Positions 22,659 to 30,905 of a stretch of 61,704 bases of DNA are shown here, piece by piece. Position numbers and translations under genes: made by a program. Source of the DNA: CAZCFB01 sp964511535 (GTDB lineage Bacteria; Myxococcota_A; Polyangia; GCA-2747355; CAZCFB01); the NCBI GenBank assembly GCA_964511535.1, contig CAZEFW010000036.1:1-61704 (forward strand), in the 5' to 3' direction. The notes beneath the pieces are model-generated. The model was given only the letters and a program-made list of their open reading frames with translations, did not search any database and had not been told where the DNA came from. Each line of letters begins with the position of its first letter. Positions within the stretch are counted from its first letter, which is position 1.

Positions 22659-24956
22659 ATGACGACACGATCATTTTTTGTTTCTTGTTTTTTGTTCCTT
22701 GTTTTTTGTTCCTGCTCGCAAGAGCAGGCCTCCCCCCCACCCGCCGATGCGTCCGCGGCTGCCGACACCATCGCCGACGCCGCTCCCGACGCCACGAAGA
22801 CCACCATCAAGCTCCCCGGCGACTGCGCCCCCGGCAAGTTCCCCCGCCTGGTGATGTGCCCCGGCGAGGTGGCCACCGCACGCGCCCGCAGGGCCACAGC
22901 GCCCTACGACAAGATGATGGCGAGGGTGCGGACCGAGGCCAAGAAGGCCCTGGCCACCCCAGGCAGCAAGTACGACAAGGACACCGAAGCCAAGAACGCC
23001 CGCCTGGCCAAGTACGCCGGGCTCGTGGCGCTGCTGGATCAGGACAAGGCGGCCGCCGCCACCGCCATCGACGCAATCTCCCGGCTGCAGGCCACCTGGA
23101 AGTTCGGCCTCGGCCTCGGCTCCACCGACCTGTTCATCCGCATCGTGGGCCACCTGCAGGAGGCCCTGGAAGGATTCGACATGGTCATGGCAAGCGGGTA
23201 CGCCACCGCCGCCCAGCGCGCCAGCATGGAGAAGGCCCTGGGGGACGTGGCTGCCAGGGTCTACGACATGTGGATCGTCGGCCCGGGCAAGTACCTGATC
23301 ATCTACTGCCAGAACAACTACAACACCAAGCTCTCCACCGCCCTGGGCCTGGCCGCGCTCATGCTGGACAGCCACTCCGACCGGGCCAAATGGCTGCGCC
23401 TGGCGGTCACCGAGTCGAACCGCATGTACGGCGGCGGCGTCGCCGACAAAAACACCTACCTGACCGAGGAGGGGGTCTGCAAGGAGCCGCCCGCCTACTT
23501 CAACTTCGGCGGCAAGGCGGCCATGCCCTTCGCGCTGCTCTATGAATACATGGTGGGGCCGGGCAAGACCTACAAGAACGACTGCTCCATCTCCACCAAC
23601 GCCTGCGAGGTGGACAGGCCGCTGACCCTCAACGGCATCCTGCACAGCCCGCTGTTCAAGAAGGCGTTCCACTGGATGGCGAAGATCCAGATGCCCGACG
23701 GCCAGCGCCCCAGCATCGACGAGGGGTGCTCCTCTTACGCCCCGCCAGGCGGCGCGCTGTGGCACTACGTCGACGGCGACACGCTGACCCTGTGGGACAG
23801 TCACCGCTACCACAAAGACGGCACCAGCGGCGACTACGGCTGGGCCGGCTACCTGATGGCGCGGGTCGACTTCAGCAAGGCGCCGGCCACCTCGGGGCTG
23901 AGCAACGGGCAGCTGTTCGAGAAGTCGGGCCAGGCGATCTTCCGCTCCGGCTGGGACCGGGACGCGGTGTGGGCCGCGGTGCTCGGGGAGCGCGGCCTGG
24001 CCCGCAGCGTGGTGCACAACCACGCCGACGCCACCTCGTTTCAGCTGTTCGCTTTCGGCGAGCTGTTGGCCATGGACACCGGCTACTTCGAGCCGCCGGG
24101 CGAGGATTCGTATGTCTCCCGCTCCAAGACCACCGGCGCGGACGCGCACAACCTCGTGCTGGTGGACGGCAAGGGCGCGCCCAAGCCGTCGCTGACCAAC
24201 GCCGGCGGGGTGGACGCCACCATGCAGCACAGCTTCGCCAGCGACGGCCTGGGCTACACCGAGGTGCTCGCCACGTACCAGAAAGTCTCCTTCGCGCGGT
24301 CCGTGCTGTTCGCGTCGGATCGCTACCTGGTGGTGGCGGACCAGATCCGCGGCGATACGGGCCACCGCTACTCGTGGCGCCTGCACGGCCACGGCGGCGG
24401 CAGCTCCATCCGCAAGAACTACGAGGTGGGCACCTTCACCCTCGGCACGGACGACGCGCTCTGGTCGCGCAAGAAGGCCCAGCTGAAGCTGGTGCTGCAC
24501 TCCACCGCAGGAAAGCCGACCCTCAAGAGCGGCACCTTCCCTCACGAGTGGAAGAGCGGCTGGGAGGGGTACCACAGCTACGTGGACGGGGAGATCACCA
24601 CCACCGCGGCCGCAAAGGACCTGGCCTTCCTGGCGGTGGTGCTGCCCTGGCCGGGGGGCCAGGCCATGCCCGCGGTCAAGGCCCACGCCCTGGCCGCCGG
24701 GACCGCGTGCATCACCGTGGAGGGCAAGGGGCTGGCAGACATCGCGGCCGCGCGCCATGACGGCAAGCAGATCCGGATCACGCCGCCCGGCGGCAAGGAG
24801 CTTGTCACCGACGCCGCCTTCGCCTGGGTCTCGCTGGACGCGCTCGGCGAGGTGAAGCGGGCCTTCATTCGCGGCGGCAAGACGCTGAGCTACGGCGGGA
24901 AGACGCTGATCACGGGCAACACCGCCGCCACCGCCACCTACAAGAAAGGGAGCTGA
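22659..24956 (+). CDS. Heparinase II/III- or alginate-lyase-like polysaccharide lyase, lipoprotein
   Basis: A 765-residue protein from the ATG at 22659; an in-frame ATG at 22629 would add ten residues, and neither has a strong ribosome binding site. The N-terminus MTTRSFFVSCFLFLVFCSC is a lipoprotein signal encoded by a T-rich heptamer array. A helical toroid-like domain follows (about 90-370), with NNYNTKLSTALGLAALM. Then comes a heparinase II/III-like beta-sandwich with the signature HNHADATSFQLFAFGELLAM and a preceding RSGWD. In this family the conserved His/Tyr/Asn residues serve uronic-acid glycan cleavage by beta-elimination. Three bases separate it from the GH88/GH105-like gene, which would take the unsaturated products. 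Substrate unknown. The open frame continues far upstream, but there it is antisense to the esterase gene. Confidence 0.82.
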   Translation: MTTRSFFVSCFLFLVFCSCSQEQASPPPADASAAADTIADAAPDATKTTIKLPGDCAPGKFPRLVMCPGEVATARARRATAPYDKMMARVRTEAKKALATPGSKYDKDTEAKNARLAKYAGLVALLDQDKAAAATAIDAISRLQATWKFGLGLGSTDLFIRIVGHLQEALEGFDMVMASGYATAAQRASMEKALGDVAARVYDMWIVGPGKYLIIYCQNNYNTKLSTALGLAALMLDSHSDRAKWLRLAVTESNRMYGGGVADKNTYLTEEGVCKEPPAYFNFGGKAAMPFALLYEYMVGPGKTYKNDCSISTNACEVDRPLTLNGILHSPLFKKAFHWMAKIQMPDGQRPSIDEGCSSYAPPGGALWHYVDGDTLTLWDSHRYHKDGTSGDYGWAGYLMARVDFSKAPATSGLSNGQLFEKSGQAIFRSGWDRDAVWAAVLGERGLARSVVHNHADATSFQLFAFGELLAMDTGYFEPPGEDSYVSRSKTTGADAHNLVLVDGKGAPKPSLTNAGGVDATMQHSFASDGLGYTEVLATYQKVSFARSVLFASDRYLVVADQIRGDTGHRYSWRLHGHGGGSSIRKNYEVGTFTLGTDDALWSRKKAQLKLVLHSTAGKPTLKSGTFPHEWKSGWEGYHSYVDGEITTTAAAKDLAFLAVVLPWPGGQAMPAVKAHALAAGTACITVEGKGLADIAAARHDGKQIRITPPGGKELVTDAAFAWVSLDALGEVKRAFIRGGKTLSYGGKTLITGNTAATATYKKGS
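22674..22715 (+). repeat. T-rich heptamer array inside the signal-peptide coding region
   Basis: Successive 7-base units TTTTTTG, TTTCTTG, TTTTTTG, TTCCTTG and TTTTTTG fill 22674-22708, with TTCCTGC after them. The array encodes the Phe/Leu/Val/Cys-rich hydrophobic core of the lipoprotein signal. It is the only array of this type in the window that is inside a supported gene. Confidence 0.85.
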
Positions 24957-24959
24957 GCC

Positions 24960-26138
24960 GTGCGAACTCTCGTGGCCACCTGCATCGCCCTGGCGAGCTT
25001 ACTTGGCGCCGCCGGCTGCGGTGAAGACGACGACCTCACCCCCGTGTTCGACGCCTGCACCGAGGGGGTCGCGCCCGACGCGGCCTGTTACGCCAGCAAG
25101 CGCCAGCCCGCCTCGGCCCAGGTGAAGCTGGCCACCGAGATCGCCGCGGGCTACATGGCCCGGCACAAGCCGGAGACCCTCAAGTGGGACTGGGGGGACG
25201 GGGTGCTGATGTACGCCATGGTGGAGCTGCACCGGGTCACGGGCGACAAGCGGCTGCTGGCTTACTTCAAGGCGTGGATCGATCACCACCTCGTCAAGGG
25301 CTATGACCTCGTGTGGAGCGACTCCTGCCCGCCCGCACTGGCTGCCCAGGCCCTGGCCGCTCAGCCGGGGGCCGCCGCGAAGTATCAGAAGGTGGCCGAT
25401 GACGTGGTGGCCTACTTCAAGGCCGCGCCGCGCACCGACGAGGGGGGGATCAGTCACATGGGCAAGGCGCTGCCCCTGATCAAGACCCTGTGGCTCGACT
25501 CTCTGTTCATGGTGGGCATGCCCGTGGCGCGGGAGGGCGAGCGCGCGGGCGACGCCACCCTGCTGGACGCGGTGAGCAAGCAGTACCAGGTCTTCGCCGC
25601 CGCGCTGCAGGGAAGCGGCGGCTTGCTCAAGCACGCGCACAACTGGCAAGGGCAAGAGGCCGGCGTGTTCTGGGGCCGGGGCAACGCCTGGATCACCGCG
25701 GCGGGCCATGACTACCTTCGCGCCCGTCGGCTGAGGGGGGAGCGAGACGACGCGGTGCAGGCCATCCTCGACCGGCAGGCAGCGGCCGTGGCCAGCGCCC
25801 AGGACCCCAAGACCGGGCTCTGGTGGACGGTGCTCAACCAGCCGGGCAAGTCGTACCTCGAGACCAGCGCGTCGGCGTTATTCGCCTACGGGCTGGCGCG
25901 TGGCTTTCGCTACGGCGCGCGGGAGGCCACGGTGCTGCCGCTGGTGAAGAAGGCGGTGGCCGGGGTGAAGACCAGGATCGTCAAGGGCAAGGACGGCACG
26001 CCGGTGGTGGAGGGCACCTCGGGCCCGACCATGGTGGGCGACGCCGCCTACTACGCCGGGATCAAGCGCGAGAGCGACCTGCACTACGGCGTGGGCGCGG
26101 TGATCCTGATGCTGCTGGAGACCAGCGGGTTGTGGTGA
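24960..26138 (+). CDS. GH88/GH105-like unsaturated glycuronyl hydrolase, lipoprotein
   Basis: A 392-residue lipoprotein. The start is GTG at 24960, with GGGAG seven bases upstream and only three bases after the preceding stop. The signal ends LLGAAGCGEDD. The alpha/alpha-barrel of GH88/GH105 enzymes is recognisable: WDWGDGVLMYAMVELHR near 72, SHMGKALPLIKTLWLDSLFM near 165 with the acidic active-site position, FWGRGNAWI near 240, and YLETSASALFAYGLARG near 300. These enzymes hydrate the 4,5-unsaturated uronic acid left by a polysaccharide lyase, which is exactly what the upstream gene is predicted to be. Both being lipoproteins suggests work at the cell surface or in the periplasm. Confidence 0.82.
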   Translation: MRTLVATCIALASLLGAAGCGEDDDLTPVFDACTEGVAPDAACYASKRQPASAQVKLATEIAAGYMARHKPETLKWDWGDGVLMYAMVELHRVTGDKRLLAYFKAWIDHHLVKGYDLVWSDSCPPALAAQALAAQPGAAAKYQKVADDVVAYFKAAPRTDEGGISHMGKALPLIKTLWLDSLFMVGMPVAREGERAGDATLLDAVSKQYQVFAAALQGSGGLLKHAHNWQGQEAGVFWGRGNAWITAAGHDYLRARRLRGERDDAVQAILDRQAAAVASAQDPKTGLWWTVLNQPGKSYLETSASALFAYGLARGFRYGAREATVLPLVKKAVAGVKTRIVKGKDGTPVVEGTSGPTMVGDAAYYAGIKRESDLHYGVGAVILMLLETSGLW

Positions 26139-26140
26139 AA

Positions 26141-26290
26141 GACTTGAGACTTGAGACTTGAGGCTTGGGGCTTGAGACTTGAGACTTGAGGCTTGGGGCT
26201 TGAGACTTGAGGCTTGAGGGTGGATTGCTTGTGGCTTGTGACCCTCAAGCCTCAAGCCTAACATCCTCAAGCCTGGCGAGCGCAGCGAGC
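26141..26290. repeat. Eleven-unit heptamer array with complementary arm and GGCGAGC tail
   Basis: Eleven uninterrupted 7-base units, GACTTGA, GGCTTGA and GGCTTGG, fill 26141-26217. The complementary words CCTCAAG and CTCAAGC return at 26242-26274. The tail GGCGAGCGCAGCGAGCCC follows and ends just before the asnS stop codon. The block lies between convergent genes and can fold into a long stem; it may terminate both transcripts. It is the longest such array in the window. Confidence 0.9.
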
Positions 26291-26291
26291 C

Positions 26292-27590
26292 CTACGGCTT
26301 GATGCGCTCCAGCATGCGGGGGAAGGGGATGCATTCGCGGATGTGGTGGGAGCCACAGATCCAGCCCACGGTTCGCTCCAGGCCGAGGCCGAAGCCGGAG
26401 TGGGGCACGCTGCCGTAGCGGCGCAGGTCGAGGTACCAGGAGAACGCCTCCCTGGAGAGCTCGTGCTTCTCCACCGCGGCTTCGAGCACCGCCAGGTCGT
26501 CCTCACGCTGGCTGCCGCCGATGATCTCGCCGTGCCCCTCGGGGGCCAGCATGTCCACGCACAGGGCCACCTCGGGCCGCTCGGGGTCCTTCTTCATGTA
26601 GAACGCCTTCACCTGGGCCGGGTAGCGGTGCACCATCACCGGGCGATCGAAGGCTGCCGAGATGATGGTCTCCTCCTCGGCCCCGAAGTCCTCACCCCAG
26701 GGCATGTCCTTGCCCTCCTTCTTCAGGATCTCGATGGCCTCGTCGTAGCTGATGCGCGGGAACGGCTTCTGCACCCGCTGCAGCGGCTCCAGGTCCCGCT
26801 CCAGCACCGCGAGCTCAGGCTGCCGGTTGCGCAGCACCCGGGCCACCACCTCGCAGATGAAGTCCTCGGCCAGGTCCATGTCGCCGTCGAGATCCAGGTA
26901 CGCCACCTCCGGCTCCACCATCCAGAACTCGGTCAGGTGCCGGCGCGTCTTGCTCTTCTCGGCCCGGAAGGTGGGCCCGAAGCAGTACACCTTGCCCAGG
27001 GCCATGGCCCCGGCCTCCATGTAGAGCTGGCCGCTCTGGGTCATGTAGGCGCTGTCGCCGAAATAGCCCACCTCGAACAGCGTGCTGGTGCCCTCGCACG
27101 CCGCCGGGGTGAAGATCGGCGCGTCGAGGTTGATGAAGTCGCGGGTGTCGAAGTACTCGCGGATCGCGGCGATGACCTCGGCGCGGATGCGCATGATGGC
27201 GTGCTGGCGCTTGGACCGTAGCCACAGGTGGCGGTGGTCCAGCAGGAACGCGACGCCGTGCTCCTTCTTGGTGATCGGGTACGCCTCGGCGGTCTCGGTC
27301 ACCACCTCCAGGCCGGTGACCCCGAGCTCGAAGCCGATGGCCGAGCGCTTGTCCTCCCGCACCTCACCGGTGACCTTGATGGAGCTCTCCTGGGGGACCC
27401 TGCCCGCCAGCTCGAACAGCTCCGCCGGGACATCCTTGATGAAGAGCACGCACTGGATGATGCCGGTGCCGTCTCGCACCTGCAGGAAGTGCAGCTTCTT
27501 GCTCGAGCGGCGGTTGTACAGCCAGCCGCGCAGCTCTACTTCCTGGCCGACAAACTCGGCGATATGCTCGATGGTGGCATGGGGGGGCAT
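26292..27590 (-). CDS. asnS: Asparaginyl-tRNA synthetase
   Basis: A 432-residue class IIb aminoacyl-tRNA synthetase that charges tRNA-Asn in the cytoplasm. The N-terminal OB-fold anticodon-binding domain (VELRGWLYNRRSSKKLHFLQVRDGTG) is followed by the AsnS-type linker FLLDHRHLWLRSKRQHA. Class II motif 2 appears as FRAEKSKTRRHLTEFWMVEPE, and motif 3 near the C-terminus as GFGLGLERTVGWICG. The length and the ending PFPRMLERIKP are normal for AsnS rather than AspS, which is longer and carries a GAD insertion. The window has no gatCAB, so direct charging is likely. It converges on the GH88/GH105-like gene. Confidence 0.95.
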   Translation of the reverse strand: MPPHATIEHIAEFVGQEVELRGWLYNRRSSKKLHFLQVRDGTGIIQCVLFIKDVPAELFELAGRVPQESSIKVTGEVREDKRSAIGFELGVTGLEVVTETAEAYPITKKEHGVAFLLDHRHLWLRSKRQHAIMRIRAEVIAAIREYFDTRDFINLDAPIFTPAACEGTSTLFEVGYFGDSAYMTQSGQLYMEAGAMALGKVYCFGPTFRAEKSKTRRHLTEFWMVEPEVAYLDLDGDMDLAEDFICEVVARVLRNRQPELAVLERDLEPLQRVQKPFPRISYDEAIEILKKEGKDMPWGEDFGAEEETIISAAFDRPVMVHRYPAQVKAFYMKKDPERPEVALCVDMLAPEGHGEIIGGSQREDDLAVLEAAVEKHELSREAFSWYLDLRRYGSVPHSGFGLGLERTVGWICGSHHIRECIPFPRMLERIKP

Positions 27591-27618
27591 GGTGGTTCCT
27601 CCGTGGTGCAGGTCTCGC

Positions 27619-27640
27619 CGGTCCGCGTACGCACGGACCG
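27619..27640 (-). other. Small hairpin in the asnS leader
   Basis: CGGTCCG (27619-27625) pairs with CGGACCG (27634-27640) around eight bases, about 30 bases upstream of the asnS start. No T-box sequence is visible. A regulatory role is possible but unsupported beyond position. Confidence 0.3.
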
Positions 27641-27666
27641 CTGTGGTGCTGTAATGGCCGGTTAGC

Positions 27667-27715
27667 GGTCAACAGTCAACAGTCGATAGTCGACAGTGGA
27701 CAGTTGACGGTTGAG
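27667..27715. repeat. Heptamer array (AGTCAAC type)
   Basis: Seven 7-base units, GGTCAAC, AGTCAAC, AGTCGAT and similar, ending AGTTGAC and GGTTGAG. The first and last units are reverse-complementary in type, so the array is itself partly self-complementary. It lies downstream of the TPR gene and upstream of asnS. Confidence 0.85.
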
Positions 27716-27736
27716 GGAGCCAGGCAGGCTATTCGA

Positions 27737-27776
27737 TCTGGCACTCTGGCATTCTGGCACTCTGGCACTCTGGCAT
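27737..27776. repeat. Octamer array (TCTGGCAC/TCTGGCAT)
   Basis: Five 8-base units that differ only in the last base. The word is the reverse complement of the AATGCCAG word at 6491-6538, so the two distant arrays belong to one word family in opposite orientation. Confidence 0.88.
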
Positions 27777-27797
27777 TCGCGCGCCAACGGCGCGCGG

Positions 27798-28574
27798 TCA
27801 GTTGCGCGTCAGCGGCATGCGGGTCTTCCAGTACTCCATCAGCACCCGGTCCACGCCGTCGGCGTCGGGAGCGTTGGGCGAGAGCTCCAGGTAGATCAGG
27901 TACGCCCCGGCGGCCCGGGCGTAGTCTCCGAGCCGGGCGCGGGCGATGCCGAGGCCGCGGTGGGCCTGGGCGTTGGAGGGGTTCTCGTCCAGGGCGGCCT
28001 GAAACAGCTCGGCGGCGAATTTGTTCCGCCCCGAGAGCAGCGCAGAGTATCCCGACGCGCTGACCTCCTTGGACTTGACCGCCGCGTTGCGCTTCAGCCG
28101 GAACCGGATCGGGAAGTAGAGGCCGGAGTCGGCCAGCCGCTCGCGGATGCCGTCGGCGTCGGTCCTGGTGCGGGTCCCCTGCAGCTTGGCGCGGTACAGC
28201 GTCTTCCACAGCTCCACCAGGGCGTGGGGCTGCTCGTCATGGTTCACCAGCACCCGGACCAGGGTGCTGAACGCGGCGTCGTAGCGGCCCACCCGGCGGA
28301 AGTAGGAGCCGAGCAGCAGGTCGATGCGACCGGCCTCGATTCCCTGTTTGCGCGCCTGATTGACGTAGAAGTAGACCTCCTTCTGCTGCTTCTCCCGGGC
28401 GAACAGGGCCGCCAGCGCCAGGCTGATCTCTCCGGCCGGCGCGCCGCGGCGTTGCATCTGCTGGCGGAGCACCAGGCCTCGCTCGGACAGCTTCTGGGGC
28501 CGCGCCAGGGAGAGGGCAGGGGCTGCTGTCAGCACCACGAGGGCAGCAGCGATTAGGGTTCTGGCGTGAGGCAT
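27798..28574 (-). CDS. Exported TPR-containing protein
   Basis: A 258-residue protein. I chose the ATG at 28574 because GGAG lies five bases upstream and the protein then starts with a signal peptide (MPHARTLIAAALVVLTAAPALSLA); the frame is open to 28703 without support. The mature part is helical, with TPR-like pairs: ALFAREKQQKEVYFYVNQARKQG, GSYFRRVGRYDAAFSTLVRVL and, most clearly, AAELFQAALDENPSNAQAHRGLGIARARLGDYARAAGAYLIYLELSP near the C-terminus. It probably acts as a periplasmic scaffold. It diverges from the GT2 gene, with 118 bases between the starts. No specific partner is indicated. Confidence 0.75.
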   Translation of the reverse strand: MPHARTLIAAALVVLTAAPALSLARPQKLSERGLVLRQQMQRRGAPAGEISLALAALFAREKQQKEVYFYVNQARKQGIEAGRIDLLLGSYFRRVGRYDAAFSTLVRVLVNHDEQPHALVELWKTLYRAKLQGTRTRTDADGIRERLADSGLYFPIRFRLKRNAAVKSKEVSASGYSALLSGRNKFAAELFQAALDENPSNAQAHRGLGIARARLGDYARAAGAYLIYLELSPNAPDADGVDRVLMEYWKTRMPLTRN

Positions 28575-28692
28575 CTTGGCTCCGGTCTTTGCGGGATGCG
28601 AGAGGACTTCATGAGGTTGCCACATGCGCTCGCTCTTGAAAACAGGCCGCCGGAGTGATAGATATCGGCGCCCTGGAAACGGACAGAGAATC

Positions 28693-29397
28693 ATGGCCAA
28701 CACAGACTACAAGCTCTCCGTGGTGATTCCGGTCTTCAACGAGCGCCACACCATCGAAAAAATCCTCCAGCGCGTGCTGGACGTGAAGATGGACCTCGAG
28801 ACCGAGGTGGTGGTGGTGGACGACGGCTCCACCGACGGCACCCGCGAGGTACTGGCCCAGCTCGACGACCCACGGGTGCGGGTGTTCTTGCAGCCGGAGA
28901 ACCGGGGCAAGGGCGCCGCGCTGCACCGTGGCTTTGAAGAGGTCACCGGCGACATCGTCGTGATCCAGGACGCAGACCTGGAGTATGACCCGGAGGAGTA
29001 CCCCAACCTCATCGCGCCGATCCTCGACGGCCGCGCGGACGTGGTGTTCGGCTCCAGGTTCCTGGGCGGCCCCCACCGGGTGTTGCTTTTCTGGCACTAC
29101 GTGGGCAACCGCGCGCTCACCACCCTGAGCAACATGCTCACCGACCTGAACCTCACCGACATGGAGACCTGCTACAAGGCCTTCCGCACCGAGGTGGTCC
29201 GCAGCATCCAGCTCAAGGAGAGCCGATTCGGCTTCGAGCCCGAGTTCACCGCCAAGGTGGCGCATCGCGGCTACCGGATCTACGAGATCCCGATCTCCTA
29301 CTCCGGCCGCTCATACGATGAGGGCAAGAAGATCGGCGTGGCCGACGGCGTGCGCGCGCTGTACTGCATCCTGCGCTACAACCTGTTCGACCGCTGA
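28693..29397 (+). CDS. GT2 family glycosyltransferase, polyprenyl/dolichyl-phosphate hexose synthase-like
   Basis: A 234-residue GT-A fold enzyme starting at the ATG at 28693, where the conserved part begins directly (YKLSVVIPVFNERHTIEKIL). Nucleotide-sugar binding residues are present: VVVVDDGSTDGT, the metal-binding QDADLEYDPEEYP (DxD-type) and RFGFEPEFTAKVA near the C-terminus. The short length without C-terminal membrane helices matches soluble dolichol-phosphate-mannose-synthase-like enzymes, which load a sugar onto a polyprenyl phosphate at the inner face of the membrane. Such a product is what GT-C transferases like the one at 17876-19516 use, although the two genes are 9 kb apart. It converges on hutI. 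Confidence 0.88.
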   Translation: MANTDYKLSVVIPVFNERHTIEKILQRVLDVKMDLETEVVVVDDGSTDGTREVLAQLDDPRVRVFLQPENRGKGAALHRGFEEVTGDIVVIQDADLEYDPEEYPNLIAPILDGRADVVFGSRFLGGPHRVLLFWHYVGNRALTTLSNMLTDLNLTDMETCYKAFRTEVVRSIQLKESRFGFEPEFTAKVAHRGYRIYEIPISYSGRSYDEGKKIGVADGVRALYCILRYNLFDR

Positions 29398-29467
29398 GCT
29401 GAGGGCGCGGATCCGATCCTGCGCATCCGCTGAGCCGCCCCCTGCCGTGGCCGGTGGTGTGGCCTTG

Positions 29468-29491
29468 CGTCCACGTCCACGTATACGTCTA
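29468..29491. repeat. Short hexamer array (CGTCCA type)
   Basis: Four 6-base units, CGTCCA twice, CGTATA and CGTCTA, in the 102-base gap between convergent genes. A small dyad, GCGGAT with ATCCGC, lies about 60 bases before it. This is the shortest and weakest array in the set. Confidence 0.6.
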
Positions 29492-29499
29492 TGCTCGCG

Positions 29500-30747
29500 T
29501 TAATTAATGGGTTTTCCGAGGATGATGACGTTTTTTACGTGGTTGTCGCCGTAGTGGTACGGGATGTACCGGTAGTCGGGCGCGTCCCAGATCACCAGGT
29601 CGGCCCGCTGCCCCGGGGCCAGGGTTCCGCGGTCCTCGAGGCCCAGAGAGTTCGCAGCCACGACCGTCACGCCGCGCCAGGCCTCCTCCACCGAGACCCC
29701 CATCTGCATGCACGCCAGGGACATCATCAGCGGCAGTGAAGAGGTCATGGAAGACCCCGGGTTCAGATCGGTGCCAAGAGCCAAAGGCACCCCCGCGTCC
29801 AGCAGAGCCCGCGCCGGCGGCCAGGGGCAGCGGCAGGTCAAGGCGGCGCCTGGCAGCAGCACCGCGGTGGTCCCGGCCGCTGCCATGGCCTCGATGCCCT
29901 CGGGGCTGACGGCCTCCAGGTGGTCCGCGCTGGCCGCCCCCATTCGCGCCGCCAGCGCCGCGCCCCCCTGATCAGTGAACTGCTCGGCGTGCAGCCGCAG
30001 CCCGAGGCCATGCTCCTGTGCGGCCGCGAAGATGGTCTCCACCTCCGCCGTGGTGAAGGCGCCGTCCTCGCAGTAAGCATCGCAGTAGCGGGCCAGCCCG
30101 GCCTCGGCCGCCCGGGGCACCATCTCCCTGGCCACGAGCTCCACGTACGCCGCTCGCTGGTCGGCGTACTCCGGAGGGAGGGTGTGGGCGCCCAGCAGGG
30201 TCGGCACCAGGTCCACCGCGTGGCGTTCGTTTACAGCGCGCATCACCTCCAGCATGCGCAGCTCACCCTCCAGGTCCAGGGCGTATCCGCTCTTGCCCTC
30301 GCAGGTGGTCACGCCCCAGCGAAGCAGCCGGGACAGGTTGGCCTCGCAGGTCTGGCTCAGCTGCTCGAAGCTGGCCTCTCGCACCGCTCGCACGGTGGAC
30401 AGGATCCCGCCGCCCGCCTTGTGGATCTCCATGTAGGTGGCGCCGCGCGCCTTGAGGCCAAACTCCACCGACCGCTGGCCGGCGAAGACGGGGTGCGTGT
30501 GAGGATCCACCAGCCCGGGGGTCACCACCCCGCCGCCTGCGTCGAGGCGCTCTGGCTCCGGCGCCCCGGGCGCCAAGCCGGCATCTTCCTCAGCGCCCAA
30601 CGAGAGGATTCGGCCGGCCTCATCGCAGGTCACCGTCAGCCCGTCTCCTTCGACCAGGCCCACCGATGAATCGGCCATTGTGAGCAGCTGACCTATGTTA
30701 TGGACCACGAGCGCCGGGCTCTTTTCAGACATTACCTCCCTGCTCAT
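29500..30747 (-). CDS. hutI: Imidazolonepropionase
   Basis: A 415-residue amidohydrolase that opens 4-imidazolone-5-propanoate to N-formimino-L-glutamate, the third step of histidine breakdown. The ATG at 30747 is chosen because AGGAG lies six bases upstream; the frame extends to 30996 without support. Metal and substrate residues of the family are visible: GLVDPHTHPVFAG (metal-binding HxH), HAEQFTDQGGA, SADHLEAVS and GTDLNPGSS. The length is normal. No hutH, hutU or hutG lies in the window, so it stands apart from any hut operon. It diverges from the first giant TPR gene; the 158-base AT-richer space between them must hold promoters for both, but I see no convincing -10/-35 pair. Confidence 0.95.
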   Translation of the reverse strand: MSREVMSEKSPALVVHNIGQLLTMADSSVGLVEGDGLTVTCDEAGRILSLGAEEDAGLAPGAPEPERLDAGGGVVTPGLVDPHTHPVFAGQRSVEFGLKARGATYMEIHKAGGGILSTVRAVREASFEQLSQTCEANLSRLLRWGVTTCEGKSGYALDLEGELRMLEVMRAVNERHAVDLVPTLLGAHTLPPEYADQRAAYVELVAREMVPRAAEAGLARYCDAYCEDGAFTTAEVETIFAAAQEHGLGLRLHAEQFTDQGGAALAARMGAASADHLEAVSPEGIEAMAAAGTTAVLLPGAALTCRCPWPPARALLDAGVPLALGTDLNPGSSMTSSLPLMMSLACMQMGVSVEEAWRGVTVVAANSLGLEDRGTLAPGQRADLVIWDAPDYRYIPYHYGDNHVKNVIILGKPIN

Positions 30748-30905
30748 TTTTGTCTCCTGGCGTACGATCCTGGCCGTATCGGCGTTGACAATGGAAAACG
30801 GTATGTTAGGTTGGGTTCGGCAATCTTTACTATAGTTTAGTCGGACACTCAACAACGCCGCACACAGGTCTGGCGAAACGTCAGCCAAGGATCGAGGTCC
30901 TGTCG

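Noticed and set aside
26141..26274. Regular repeats that could be read as a CRISPR array
   Set aside because: Units are only 7 bases long, directly adjacent and without spacers, and no cas gene lies in the window.
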